DNA from: Candidatus Parcubacteria bacterium
GTDB taxonomy: Bacteria; Patescibacteriota; Patescibacteriia; Patescibacteriales; UBA12075
NCBI GenBank assembly: GCA_023140595.1
Contig: JAGLLI010000039.1
Span: 1 to 21,920, forward strand
Length of the DNA stretch: 21,920 nt
Direction of reading: 5' to 3'
Below the pieces are notes generated by a model. The model was not told the DNA's origin, did not search any database, and was given only the letters and a program-made list of their open reading frames with translations. This document shows positions 5,215-16,100 of the stretch, one piece after another. Both the position numbers and the translations under genes were made by a program. Within the stretch, counting starts at the first letter, position 1, and every line of letters begins with the position of its first letter.

Positions 5215-6333
5215 TTACTCCGGCGTTGTTGAGGCTATGCACTCTTCATATTCCCAAATATAATATTCTCCTAAACTCACGCATTTCGCTTCATCGCATA
5301 AATTCAAATTATCAATACCGCAAACATCTTCCTTGATAATCTCCCATGAAAAATCAGCTAAAATAAAACCATCATCAGTTTCTGTTTTAACCGCAAAATT
5401 ATGATCGCCAATCGCTAAATCCGCGTACTCTATAAGCGAACCGCAATCTTCCCAATTTTCGCTGTCTATTTGGCATTGAAAAGTTGAGGAAGCATTATCC
5501 GGATTAAAATAAAAAGTAAAAATAACGGTTGTCGCGGTTGTTGTCGCGGTTGGATAAGAATCAATTATAATTTCTAAATTAACATTAGTCTCCTCAGCCA
5601 AAACTTTATCAGCGGAAGATTCGCCCGCGTTATTTTCCAGTTTTTCAAGATAATCAAAATAAATTTTTGTTAAATCATCCGGTTTTTCTTCGCTTGCCTC
5701 GCCTGTATTTTCTTTAATTTCTCTTTTTGCCAGAATTGTTGCTGGAACAGTCGGTGAAAGAATTTCGCGCGTTTTAACGGATTCATAACCAAAAAATATT
5801 TTCTCGCTTAATTTTAATGTTTTTCCAATCAAGCCGGAATAATCAACAACTTCTATTCTTGTTTCTTCGCCTTTTTCCAAAGCTATTTTTTGTTCTTGCT
5901 TTAATGTTTTTACTCTTGCGTCATGCTCTTCTTTTAATTCTTCGGCTAAATAAGCGCCCAAATCTTTTTTTATTTTTAAAGATACTTTTCTAATTTTTTC
6001 ATTTAATAAATATTCCCAAGCATAATTCTTTTTCATCAAATCCAAATAAGTGTAAGTGACAAAATAATATTTGTCATTTTCTTCAATTTTTTCAATTTTA
6101 AAATCCATATCATAATTTTCAAAATCAACGTTTAAAAGCAAGGTATTGTCAATGCCTTCAATTTTTTCCTGTTTTTCACCGATAAATTCTTGTCCGGCCT
6201 CGGTTTGCGCCCAAACGCCTGAGCCAACCGCGAAAATCGCCAGAAATATTAACAAAGCGGCGTTGTTGTATTTTACAAAATGGATTGCTTTTTTTAACAT
6301 ATTATTATAATTATAAATAAATTTTAAATTCAA
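5215..6333 (-). CDS. Exported surface protein with Ig-like domain and Cys-rich tail
   Basis: 372 residues if started at the TTG at 6333, or 361 from the ATG at 6300. The TTG has a GGGAGG ribosome-binding site about 10 nt upstream and overlaps the previous stop codon (TTGA), so it is favoured. One N-terminal hydrophobic segment ends in GSGVWAQ near residue 42. Residues 60-210 are charged and include a Lys/Glu-rich helical stretch. Residues about 255-335 (STFQCQID...CGSLIEYADLAIGDHNF) match the Ig-like repeat common in large bacterial surface proteins. The tail has a cysteine cluster (CGIDNLNLCDEAKC). Function unknown; it is translationally coupled to the 1051-residue gene, suggesting a shared assembly. 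Confidence 0.7.
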   Translation of the reverse strand: MNLKFIYNYNNMLKKAIHFVKYNNAALLIFLAIFAVGSGVWAQTEAGQEFIGEKQEKIEGIDNTLLLNVDFENYDMDFKIEKIEENDKYYFVTYTYLDLMKKNYAWEYLLNEKIRKVSLKIKKDLGAYLAEELKEEHDARVKTLKQEQKIALEKGEETRIEVVDYSGLIGKTLKLSEKIFFGYESVKTREILSPTVPATILAKREIKENTGEASEEKPDDLTKIYFDYLEKLENNAGESSADKVLAEETNVNLEIIIDSYPTATTTATTVIFTFYFNPDNASSTFQCQIDSENWEDCGSLIEYADLAIGDHNFAVKTETDDGFILADFSWEIIKEDVCGIDNLNLCDEAKCVSLGEYYIWEYEECIASTTPE

Positions 6334-9300
6334 AATCTCGTCCCTCCCTTAAATCTAACCCCTCCCTTAATCATAGTCTTAACATTCTCCCCGCCGCTTC
6401 TCTCAATAGGATTTGGCATACAAACCTCGGCGCCGAAAGTCATAAAACTCCCTACGCTAACCTGATTATTATACTCTGTCTCAATCCAGCCGGAATGGCG
6501 GACGGTATTGGAGATGCGGACTTCGTCTATAATGCCGTTGAAAAGACTGGAATTTTTTAATCCATCATCTGCCGACCTGCAACCAATTTGTAAATTTGCA
6601 GTATTAGCTCCAACACTTCGATCGCCACTTGCTGCTGCCCAAGAACCGCTACCATCACTTTGTCCGTCCAAAAACAATTCCCAATTATCACCGCTAAAAG
6701 TAGCCGCAATATAATACCATATACTAGTGTTTATTGTTGTATCTCCGTGATGCCTCTCTTCTCCTGCAATATAATCATCTGTTGCGCCAATTAAAATTTT
6801 ACTATCATCAACACCAAAACTAAAAGGTGCGTGGATACCGGTAGTCCCTTGATTTCTTAATTCAACAACCGCATATGCTGGCCTCCATCTACTGTCTGTA
6901 TTAGTAATGGCAGCTGGATTTATGAATGCTGTGATAGTTATTGCGTCTGACAATGATACAAATGGATGTCCTCCTGCAACACCATCAAGTATATCAATAT
7001 AGTCATCTCCCCCGTCAAAATCCAAACTTCCGTCAATCTGTCCTGCGACCGATGAAGTGGCTGAATAAAAATTGGCAGATGTCCCGTCATTATTATTTGC
7101 GGTACTGTCAATCATCTGCGGAGCAGAGCCGGACGGGTCTTCCCGCATATGCTGAACCATAACAAAATTATCATCCCAAACCCCTGTTGTGGTGGCTTGA
7201 TCTGTCGCTGACGCGTTGCCATAATACATATAAATAGTTTTATCTGTTGTTGATGATATATCCGTTTTAATCCAATAAACGATTTCGCCTGTTGTGCTGG
7301 CGTATTTTTCCCTTTCATAATTCAATACTGTGCTGTTGTCGTCATCCACGAATATAATATCATGCCCGCTGTCATTTTGAATATATCCGCCGTTATTAAC
7401 GGTTTTTAAATTCACCAAAGTGGTTGTCGCTAATACTGGAAAAGCTGAGGTGGTGGTGGCGATTTGGCTTGAATCAATTGTAATTTGCCTACGGCACTGA
7501 TAAGAAGTATTCTGCCAAACGCCCTTGATCATCTGCTGCTGATCATCTGAAACAAAATTAGTCGCCGCGACAACAATCGTAGGCGAGCCGACTTCATAAT
7601 CTGTATAATAAAAATCAACCGAACTTGTCCCAGACGGAATTGTTACCGAGCTTATTTCTATTCCTCCTGTTGTGGAAGCAAAAGAATATAGCGAGGAATC
7701 GCTGGACAGATTTATTGTTATATCATTTACCATATTTATCGGGTTATTGCTTAAACCCTGCGTCTGAACGATAAAAGCCGTTGACTCTGTTCCAGCTGCC
7801 AAAGTCTTGGCGGATGTGGTAATAACCAATTTTAAGCTCTCTTCCGCGTTAATCGTTAAAAAACTGCTTACGTTGCTTTGGTTGTTATATTCTGTTTCAA
7901 TCCAGCCGGCTGAGCGGGCGATGTTGGAGATGCGGATTTCGTCTATAAATCCGTCCCAAAAAGCAGTCCAAAATAAACTCTGACTATACCCGGCTCCAAT
8001 TTGTGTGTTATTTTGAACATTGTTAATAGTTTCTGGAGAAGCAAACGATTCGCTATCATCTTCTATACTGTTTTTATATAATCTTACTGTTTGTCCATCA
8101 TAAACAGCGCTATAATGTGTAAATCCTGAACTTACAGCAATTGTTTCAACAGCATTAACATTTTCTGTACCATTAGAAATTTGCATTCTCATTTTTTGAG
8201 GGACAGAATTATCTAGGCTTAATATCCAATTTTTTAAACTATAATCTGCTCCTTGTACTCCAGAAATAATTACTATATCGTAGTTTGTTTTCACATCAAA
8301 ATTAACAAAAGCGCTTACTGTAAATTCATCTAAACCTCCAAAAACATTGGGCAAATCTACATAATCATCCGCCCCGTCAAAATCAATCCCGCCGTCAATT
8401 TGAGCTGTCACAGAAGAAGTTGCTGAATAAAAATTAGTATTTGTTCCGTCATTGTTATATTTGGTTGAATCTTCGGCCGTAGCGTCCCAATCGTGGTGCA
8501 TATGCTGAACCATTACAAAATTATCATCCCAAACCCCTGTTGTTGTGGCCTGATCCGCGGTTGACGCGTTGCCGTAATACATATAAATAGTCTTGTCTGT
8601 TGTTGAGGATATGTCTGTTTTTATCCAATAAACTATTTCCCCGGTTGTGCTGGCGTATTTTTCTCTTTCAAAATTAAGAAGCGTGCTGTCGTCGTCATCA
8701 ACGAATATAATGTCATAACCGTTGTCGTTTCCGACTTTTCCTCCGTTTGTTGTTGTTTTTAGATCGTCTAATGTGGTGGTGGCAAGAACAGGGAAATTTG
8801 AAGTTGTGGTGGCTATTTGGCTTGAGTTGATAGTAATTTCGCGCCTGTAATTCCAGCTGGACGAGTACCACGGATCAAGATGTCCATATCCGCCTTTGGC
8901 GGAAAATGCCTCAATAAAAAATTCTCCCTTGCTCATTGGCGGGTATTTTATTGTTGCTTTATAATAATTTGTTTGTCCTGATTCTATGTTGTCATTAACA
9001 GAATAACCATTATCGCTTCCGCCTATGTCCTTCCTGTTTGAAATTTTATTAATTAAATCATTGGAAATTGTTTGAAAATTGAAAATTGAAAATTGCTTGT
9101 ACTCGCTTGACGGGTAAAAATTAGAATCTTCTTTTTCTATCCTCTCCATCTCCTCCACCTTAACCTTTTCATTCCCAACCCAAACCACAACATCCATACT
9201 CTGATCTTTCTTTGAAATATTAGTAATGCTAAAATAAACATCAACACTGCTGAAACCGCTATATTCTTTTTTGTCTGATTGGATGATTAATGTTTCACCT

Positions 9301-9485
9301 TCGTTCTCGTCTGTCCATGCTAATGCTATTTTTGTATTGTTAAATGTAAATTCTTTGGGGATTGTGTAGTTTTTTAATATTTTTAACGGCTTATTGATTA
9401 AATATTGAACATAGCCAAAAACGCCCGCGATTAAAAGGGTTATTATTATAATTGCTGTTAGTTTTGGGGTTATATTTTTTAACAT
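6330..9485 (-). CDS. Large secreted protein with duplicated DUF2341-LamG modules
   Basis: 1051 residues. A leader or membrane segment at about 8-27 (LTAIIIITLLIAGVFGYV) is followed by a beta-rich domain (about 40-200). DUF2341 copy 1 starts near 206 (WYSSSWNYRREITI), LamG copy 1 is about 330-535, a spacer beta domain about 545-650, DUF2341 copy 2 starts near 655 (WQNTSYQCRRQITI), and LamG copy 2 is about 775-1007. Both modules share long near-identical stretches (EREKYASTTGEIVYWIKTD, WIETEYNNQ). LamG domains are jelly-roll folds that often bind glycans or proteins. The C-terminus is a short repeat, KGGVRF-KGGTRF. The leader closely resembles that of the 381-residue protein at 18986. A cell-surface adhesion role is inferred. 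Confidence 0.88.
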   Translation of the reverse strand: MLKNITPKLTAIIIITLLIAGVFGYVQYLINKPLKILKNYTIPKEFTFNNTKIALAWTDENEGETLIIQSDKKEYSGFSSVDVYFSITNISKKDQSMDVVVWVGNEKVKVEEMERIEKEDSNFYPSSEYKQFSIFNFQTISNDLINKISNRKDIGGSDNGYSVNDNIESGQTNYYKATIKYPPMSKGEFFIEAFSAKGGYGHLDPWYSSSWNYRREITINSSQIATTTSNFPVLATTTLDDLKTTTNGGKVGNDNGYDIIFVDDDDSTLLNFEREKYASTTGEIVYWIKTDISSTTDKTIYMYYGNASTADQATTTGVWDDNFVMVQHMHHDWDATAEDSTKYNNDGTNTNFYSATSSVTAQIDGGIDFDGADDYVDLPNVFGGLDEFTVSAFVNFDVKTNYDIVIISGVQGADYSLKNWILSLDNSVPQKMRMQISNGTENVNAVETIAVSSGFTHYSAVYDGQTVRLYKNSIEDDSESFASPETINNVQNNTQIGAGYSQSLFWTAFWDGFIDEIRISNIARSAGWIETEYNNQSNVSSFLTINAEESLKLVITTSAKTLAAGTESTAFIVQTQGLSNNPINMVNDITINLSSDSSLYSFASTTGGIEISSVTIPSGTSSVDFYYTDYEVGSPTIVVAATNFVSDDQQQMIKGVWQNTSYQCRRQITIDSSQIATTTSAFPVLATTTLVNLKTVNNGGYIQNDSGHDIIFVDDDNSTVLNYEREKYASTTGEIVYWIKTDISSTTDKTIYMYYGNASATDQATTTGVWDDNFVMVQHMREDPSGSAPQMIDSTANNNDGTSANFYSATSSVAGQIDGSLDFDGGDDYIDILDGVAGGHPFVSLSDAITITAFINPAAITNTDSRWRPAYAVVELRNQGTTGIHAPFSFGVDDSKILIGATDDYIAGEERHHGDTTINTSIWYYIAATFSGDNWELFLDGQSDGSGSWAAASGDRSVGANTANLQIGCRSADDGLKNSSLFNGIIDEVRISNTVRHSGWIETEYNNQVSVGSFMTFGAEVCMPNPIERSGGENVKTMIKGGVRFKGGTRF
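6465..8868 (-). repeat. Internal duplication of the DUF2341-LamG module
   Basis: Two in-frame copies, about 7890-8868 and 6465-7525, offset by about 449 codons. Identity is highest at the DUF2341/LamG junction and at the LamG end, and lower inside each LamG domain. Confidence 0.75.
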
Positions 9486-9502
9486 ATTTTTAAACTACAC
9501 GA

Positions 9503-9531
9503 ATTATAGTTATTTCAAAATCTAAAATTAA
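9503..9531 (-). promoter_or_regulatory. Possible promoter of the DUF2341-LamG gene pair
   Basis: On the minus strand a perfect TATAAT (9503-9508) lies 17 nt from TTAATT (9526-9531), a weak -35, and about 18 nt before the ATG at 9485. Confidence 0.35.
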
Positions 9532-9580
9532 CATATTTTTATTTAAAATAAGCCATTTTATTTAAAAACAAAATTTTAAC

Positions 9581-9608
9581 TTGATTTTTATATACTTTAT
9601 GCTATAAT
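9581..9608 (+). promoter_or_regulatory. Plus-strand extended -10 promoter of short RNA unit D
   Basis: TTGATT (9581-9586), a 16-nt spacer ending in TGC, and a perfect TATAAT (9603-9608). The TATGCTATAAT block is identical to the one before the tRNA gene. It points against the coding direction and no plus-strand ORF follows. Confidence 0.55.
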
Positions 9609-9614
9609 ATTAAT

Positions 9615-9671
9615 AATCACGATAAAAGGCTACGGATTGTGACGCGTTCACTTTCCAGATGCCTTTTTTTG
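9615..9671 (+). ncRNA. Candidate short RNA D (about 55 nt), antisense to the NYN gene 3' end
   Basis: From the promoter at 9581-9608 to the T-run at 9664-9670. An outer stem AAAAGGC/GCCTTTT (9624-9630 with 9661-9667) encloses GGA/TCC and GTGA/TCAC pairs around a small CGCGT loop, so the whole RNA folds as one hairpin that also ends transcription. Its 3' half overlaps the last codons and stop of the NYN gene in antisense. CTACGGATTGTG resembles CTATGGATCGCA of unit A. A simpler reading is a bidirectional terminator with a fortuitous promoter. Confidence 0.35.
9624..9667. terminator. Bidirectional hairpin terminator
   Basis: 7-bp outer stem with A-run and T-run flanks. On the minus strand it includes the NYN stop codon region and ends in GCCTTTT; on the plus strand it is followed by seven T. 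Confidence 0.6.
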
Positions 9672-10157
9672 TTTGTCTAATTTATTCTTTAAAATACTGA
9701 CATAAAAAAAATATTGGCTAAATTTTCTAAGCAAAGCCGAATATCTTTTTTTATTAGGAATACCGATTTTAAATAATTTTTTGTCTTTAGCTAACTGCTC
9801 AATCAAACAATAAAAATCCCCATCACCGGATACAATTATTGCCTTATCAAAATTATTATATTCAAGCATAGTATGCAAAACCAACTCGGCATCTACATTG
9901 CCTTTAATAAAATTGCCATTCCCCAGAACCGGTTTATAAATCAAAACATATCCGACTTTTTCTAAATATTTATAGAGTTTTTTATTTTCCGGAATATAAC
10001 CAATAAATAAAAAAGTTTTGATAACACGATATTTATGCTTTAAAAATACGAAAAACCTGCCAAAATCCAAATCCCAACCGCATTCTTTAATTGATAAATT
10101 CAAATTCTGACTGTCAATAAAAGCGTAATTATTTTGTTTTTTATTTTTCTTATCCAT
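9648..10157 (-). CDS. NYN-domain (LabA/DUF88-like) protein, PIN-type RNase fold
   Basis: 169 residues, one NYN domain with a basic C-terminal tail. The acidic residues expected to bind metal are present: D15 and N18 in FIDSQNLN, D89 in GNVDAEL, and D112/D114 in IIVSGDGDF. NYN domains share the PIN fold and several members cut RNA. There is no signal peptide, so it is cytoplasmic, unlike its neighbours. The ATG lies 20 nt downstream of the stop codon of the 2253-residue gene, so they may be co-transcribed. RNase activity is inferred from family and residues; the target is unknown. Confidence 0.87.
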   Translation of the reverse strand: MDKKNKKQNNYAFIDSQNLNLSIKECGWDLDFGRFFVFLKHKYRVIKTFLFIGYIPENKKLYKYLEKVGYVLIYKPVLGNGNFIKGNVDAELVLHTMLEYNNFDKAIIVSGDGDFYCLIEQLAKDKKLFKIGIPNKKRYSALLRKFSQYFFYVSILKNKLDKQKKASGK

Positions 10158-10177
10158 AATCTTTTCAAAAATCTAAA

Positions 10178-13100
10178 TCATCTTAATATCACTCCGTCTT
10201 TCAATATTACTCCATCTTTTAATATTATCCTGGAGTATTGCTTATCGCCATATTCAACTATTATATCATAAAAAATAGGCGTATTAGCTCCGTCAGAGGT
10301 TAAAAACGCTTTATACTGAATCCATTGATCGCCAGTGCCGTCATTATGCGTTAAATTAATCGCGTTATTGCCGCTGGAATTATTATAATAATCGCCTGTT
10401 CCGACCGGTCCCAGCCAGTCGGTCCATGTTCCGGGCGAACCGCCCGCGTCCAAAGCGGTTCTGAGCTGGAATTTAACTCCGGTGCCGGAAGGCAGGCTTT
10501 TTGTCCATGACATGTCTCTTATCGCGTTAACCTCGGAAATGGAATTATACGGCGAAGAAATCAAGCTGGACGAGGCGTAATACGCGTAATCAATACTCAC
10601 TTGCTCGAGTTCCGGAGTTATATAACCGGTGCTTGTTCCATAAACAGCGGTTAGCGCGGCTTGGTATTGAATATACTCATGCCCGTCGGTTACGCAATTG
10701 TTAGCGGAAATATCAATGCCATTGTTAATTGTATCACATGATGCCCAAGCAGTCGCCCCTGACATATTGAAATTAATATCTGTCCGTACTTTTATGCTTA
10801 CTGAAGAAGTAGCGGTTGTTATCGCTGTCCAGTTTATCGCGTTAAAATACAAATTTTTAATATTATTAATTTGCGATGTGAGTGTTCCTATGTAATTATT
10901 TATGTAAAAATCCGTCCAGGAACCGCTTGCTCCGTTCGGGTTGGTAACTGTAATATTTGCCGATCCGCCATAAGCTTGCGTTGTGTCAAAATCGCAGGTT
11001 ATCTGATTGGCTGACACTGACGCGTTAGTACAAATTATTTCAACGCCTCCTGATGTTATGGTTGTGGTTGCTCCGCTCGCGAAATCCGAACCGCTAATGG
11101 TAATAGCAACCGTATTGCTTTCGTTGCTCCACACATAACCCGGGCTGACACTTGTAATAACCGGCACGCTGGATTGATAGTCTATGGTAACATCTAATAA
11201 AACCGGAATGTCTGTTCCGCCTGAATCCAATAATACTTTATACTGGATATATTGATCATCTGCTCCGTCAGATAGGGCGGATGGAATTGATTCATTTCCT
11301 TCATAATCCGTAAAATAAGTGTTTGAAGTTCCGTCCGTTCCCATCCAGCTTGTCCAGCCGCTGTTATCTGGCGAAGAGCGAAGCTGGAGCAAAACATCGG
11401 AATTTCCCGCTTTTGTTTCAGACCAGCGAATTTCATTAATAACCGTGTCGTTTGCCAAAGTATTATATGGCGAAGAAATTAAAGACCCTGCCGCGTCATA
11501 ATTGATTGTTACGTCATAAAATTCGGGCGACAAAAATTCAGAAGTGGTGGCGTATTGCATAAAAAGAGAAGCATAATATTGGATATAGCGCTCTTGGTCA
11601 GTCACGCAGTTATTGGCGGAAATATCCACGCCATTGGTTATCGCGTCGCACGATGCCCAATCGGTTGCCGAACTCATATCAGATGTAGTGGCTGTACGGG
11701 CTTTCATTGTTACAGAAGAGCTTGCCGTAGTGGAAGCTGTCCAGCTCATTGCTCCAAAATCGGCATTTACTTCAATGTCTTTGATTTGCGAGACGATTGT
11801 TCCGATAGCGGCGAATTTCCAATTGATATTATTCTCGCTGTCAGTGGAATAATACGCGAATATCGCTGTTGCGTTAACATTGTTTGAGTCTTTGACATCA
11901 ACATAAGTTACGTCGCTTGTTCCGGTTGGGTTTATTTTCCATTGTGTGCCTGTGGCCGTACTTCTTAAAGTGATTAAACCTCCCAACTGGCCTGTGAATG
12001 TTAAAACGCCAGTAACTGCCGTAGTGGCGCCTGCCTCAAATTGAAGTGTTTTTCCGGTTGTGGTACAGATGAGATTATTAAATGTCGTTGTTCCGTAGAT
12101 ATGAGATATTTTGGTGTTGTCGTCAAAAATAACAGTGCTTGTACCGTTGAATGAGCCGGAGACGTTTGTGAAATCGCCGGCGATGGTAAGAGCGCTGGTG
12201 GCTGGGGCGGTAAAAGAAGAATTAGCGGCAATGGTTAAATTCCCGTCAATATCTAAAATAGTATCATGCGTTGAAGCGAGAGCGGTAATCGCGTTTGTTC
12301 CATCGCCAACAGTAAAGTTGCCATTAGTGGTGATAGTTTGAAACCCAGCTGTTCCCAGAGTATAAGTTGGGCTTCCCGAAGCTGGTTTAAATTCAAGGTG
12401 GTTGTAAGTGATTGGAGTAATATTAGTGGCTGAAGTGGAGTTGTAATTAAATGTTGAAGTGGCTGGAATTAAAGTTCCATCAACCCTGAAAGGCGTTCCT
12501 GATTTATTAATAGTCCATGTTTTAGATCCAGCGTTTAAAGTGTGGTTGGCTTTCAAAGTGAAATGATTATTAATGGTTATAGCTCCTGAATCTTGAGAAG
12601 TGGAAGTTGCTGAAGTCACGCTATCGCCAAAAATCAAAGAAGAAAATGTCCAAGCGGAAGTGCCGCCGAAATTGCCGGAACCGGAAAGATTAAAAAAAGG
12701 TATGATAAAATCAGAGATAATTTCATTTACCGCGCCGTCTTCTACCTTAACCGGAGTTGTTCTGTCTGTCGCTGTCTGCGCGTCGCCAACCTGCCCTTGT
12801 CCTGTTTCTCCCCAGCAGTAAGTGTTGCCGATATTAGAGATGGCGCAAGTATGATTGCTTCCCGCGATAATTTGTTTGATGTTAATTAAATATCCTCCAC
12901 TGGTATCTAATCCGGTTGCCGCGCCGTCTTCTACTTTAACCGGAGTTGTTCTGTCATCCGCTGTTTGGTTGTCTCCGACTTGTCCTTGTCCTGTTTCTCC
13001 CCAGCAGTAAGTATTGCCTGTGTTAGAGATAGCGCAGGTATGGTTGCTACCGGCTATAATTTGTTTGATGTTAATTAAATATCCTCCACTGGTATCTAAT

Positions 13101-16100
13101 CCGGTTGCCGCGCCGTCTTCAACCTTAACCGGAGTTGTTCTGTCTGTCGCTGTCTGCGCGTCGCCAACCTGCCCTTGTCCTGTTTCTCCCCAGCAGTAAG
13201 TGTTGCCGGAATTAGAAACAACGCAGGTATGGTTGCCTCCTGCTATAATTTGTTTGATATTAATCAGATATCCTCCGCTGGCGTCTAAGCCTGTTGCTGC
13301 GCCGTCTTCAACCTTAACAGGAGTCATCCTGTCTGTTGCTGTTTGGTTATCGCCGACTTGCCCTTGTCCGGTTTCTCCCCAGCAATAGGTATTGCTCGTG
13401 TTAGAAATAGCGCAAGTGTGGTCGCCTCCCGCAATAATAGAATTGATATTGATTAAATATCCTCCGCTGGCATCCAGCCCTGTTGCCGCGCCGTCTTCTA
13501 CTTTAACCGGGGTTGTTCTGTCTGTTGCTGTCTGCGCGTCTCCGACTTGTCCTTGTCCTGTTTCTCCCCAGCAGTAAGTATTGCCTAAATTGGAAACAGC
13601 GCAGGTGTGATTATCTCCCGCAACAATAGAATTGATATTGATTAAATATCCTCCGCTGGCGTCTGATCCGGTTGCCGCGCCGTCTTCAACTTTAACCGGA
13701 GTTGTTCTGTCTGTCGCTGTCTGTGCGTCGCCAACTTGCCCTTGTCCTGTTTCTCCCCAACAGTAAGTGTTACCGATATTAGAGATGGCGCAAGTATGAT
13801 TGCTTCCCGCGATAATTTGTTTGATGTTAATTAAATATCCTCCGCTGGCGTCTAAGCCGGTTGCCGCGCCGTCTTCAACTTTGCTTGGAACAGTCTGGTC
13901 AGCAGTAAGGGTAGTCCCATTTCCCAATTGGCCATACGCATCATCTCCCCAGCAATACACATTCCCTCCATTTGATATCGCGCAAGTATGATTATCTCCT
14001 GAACTCATACTTTTCATATTAACCAGACTTGTGATATTATCATCTTCCCCAGCCGTATCCGCTCCTTTTAAAACACGATCTGGGGTTGTTTGGTTGCCAT
14101 CTGCGCCATTTCCTAATTTGCCATAAGAATCACTTCCCCAGCAATAAGCATTGCCTGCATTGGAGACTGCGCAGGTGTGGGCTTCTCTAACCTTGATGCC
14201 TTTGATATTAGTCAAATTTGTGTCGTCATTATCTTCTGTTGCTGTATCCGCTCCTTTTAAAACCCGATCTGGGGTTGTTTGGGTGTCAGTAATAGCGCCG
14301 TTTCCTAATTGATCGTAACTATCATATCCCCAACAATAAGCATTGCCGGCATTGGAGACGGCGCAGGTGTGAGCATACCCCGCATCAACAGATCTGATAT
14401 TAATTAAATTTGTATCATTTACATCTTCTGCGGCCGTATCTACTCCTTTTAAAACTCGATCCGGGGTTGTTTGGCTCCCATCCGCGCCATTTCCTAATTG
14501 GCCATAAGTGTCATTCCCCCAACAATAAGCATTGCCGGCATTGGAGACGGCGCAGGTATGTCTATATTGCGCGCTGATGCTTTTGATGTTGGTTAAATTC
14601 GTGCCGTCATTGTCCTCCGCTGCCGTATCTACTCCTTTTAAAACCCGATCAGGGGTTGTTTGATCCTCATCCACGCCATTTCCCAATATATAATAACCAT
14701 CACTTCCCCAACAATAAGCATTGCCGGCATTGGAGACGGCACAGGTATAAAAACGTCCCGCATCAACAGATCTGATATTAATTAAATTTGTATCATCTGT
14801 ATCTTCTGCGGCCGTATCTGCTCCTTTTAAAACCCGATCCGGGGTTGTTTGATTGCCGTCGACGCCGTTTCCTAATTCGCCAGACGCATCATATCCCCAA
14901 CAATAAGCATTGCCGGCATTGGAGACGGCGCAGGTATGATAATAAAACGCACTGATGCTTTTGATATTGGTTAAATTTGTTCCGTCATTGTCTTCTGTTG
15001 CCGTGTCTGCTCCTTTTAAAACACGATCCGGGGTTGTTTGGGCGTCATCTGCGCCATTTCCTAATTCGCCGTAACTATCATCCCCCCAGCAATAAACATT
15101 GCCGGTATTGGAGACGGCGCATGCGTGGTTATCTCCCGTGCTGATGCTTTTGATATTGGTTAAATTTGTTCCGTCATTGTCTTCTGTTGCCGTATCCGCT
15201 CCTTTTAAAACCCGATCTGGGGTTATTTGGGTGTCAGTAACAGCGCCATTTCCCAATTGGCCGAGACTATCCCTTCCCCAACAATAGACATTGCCGGCGT
15301 TGGAGACGGCGCAGGTGTAATCCAATGCTGTAGATATAGATTTTGCATTAGCAAAATTCGTCCCATCAGAAAAAGTAATCACCCCATCCCCATCAGCAGT
15401 TCCGCCGTTTACCGTCAAATTATTAGTATTAGATAAAGTCCCGGCAGTCATAGTCAAATCACCAAAAAGAGTAGTGTTTTTTGTAAAAGACCAGCCGCCG
15501 CTGGAACCATTAAAAATAACATCCTCAAAACCGCTTTCGGTAATTTCAAAACCACTGGCAGTAGCCACAAAATTAGTATCCTGCCCTGATGATCCGGAAA
15601 AAGTTCCGTAACTAACATAATCCCCTCCAACAGTCAAAGCGTTAGATGCCATAGACAGAGTAGCGCCTGATTGAACCAATAAATCTCCATCAATAACAGC
15701 ATCCGTACCGTCAGTTGAAACAGAAGTTGTTACTGTTCCTCCGGGAGCAAAAGTGTCGTCTGTATTAACAACAAGTTTGATACCGTCTCCCGTGGTTAAA
15801 TCTGAGCCATTAACATCATAAGGAATAACGCCCGAACAGCCAGTAGTATTATTAGAATCGCAATGGCTTAAATTGCTGTTCGTAATACTGCTGCCTTCAG
15901 TCTGTACTATAACCATATTTTCAGTGGGATTAAGAGTAATAATATTATCAGTTGACGCCACAGTTATTGCCGCTCCTTTTTCAGTATTGCTTCCATTATC
16001 ATTTAAAAAAACTGAAACCGGATCGTTTTCGGAAAATAGCGTATCGCTAGAAAAATAATATTCTCCTGTTGACGCCTTGCAAAAAGCAGTTAATTCTGTT

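Noticed and set aside
5151..5336. Plus-strand frame overlapping the tRNA 3' end
   Set aside because: It crosses the tRNA, a terminator and the end of a real minus-strand gene, with no recognisable content.
12600..13577. Several similar 61-73 codon plus-strand frames
   Set aside because: They repeat with the 189-bp period and are antisense shadows of the RCC1 repeats.
12733..15339. Regularly spaced repeats that look like a CRISPR or satellite array
   Set aside because: The units are 189 bp, in frame, and encode RCC1 blades within one long ORF.
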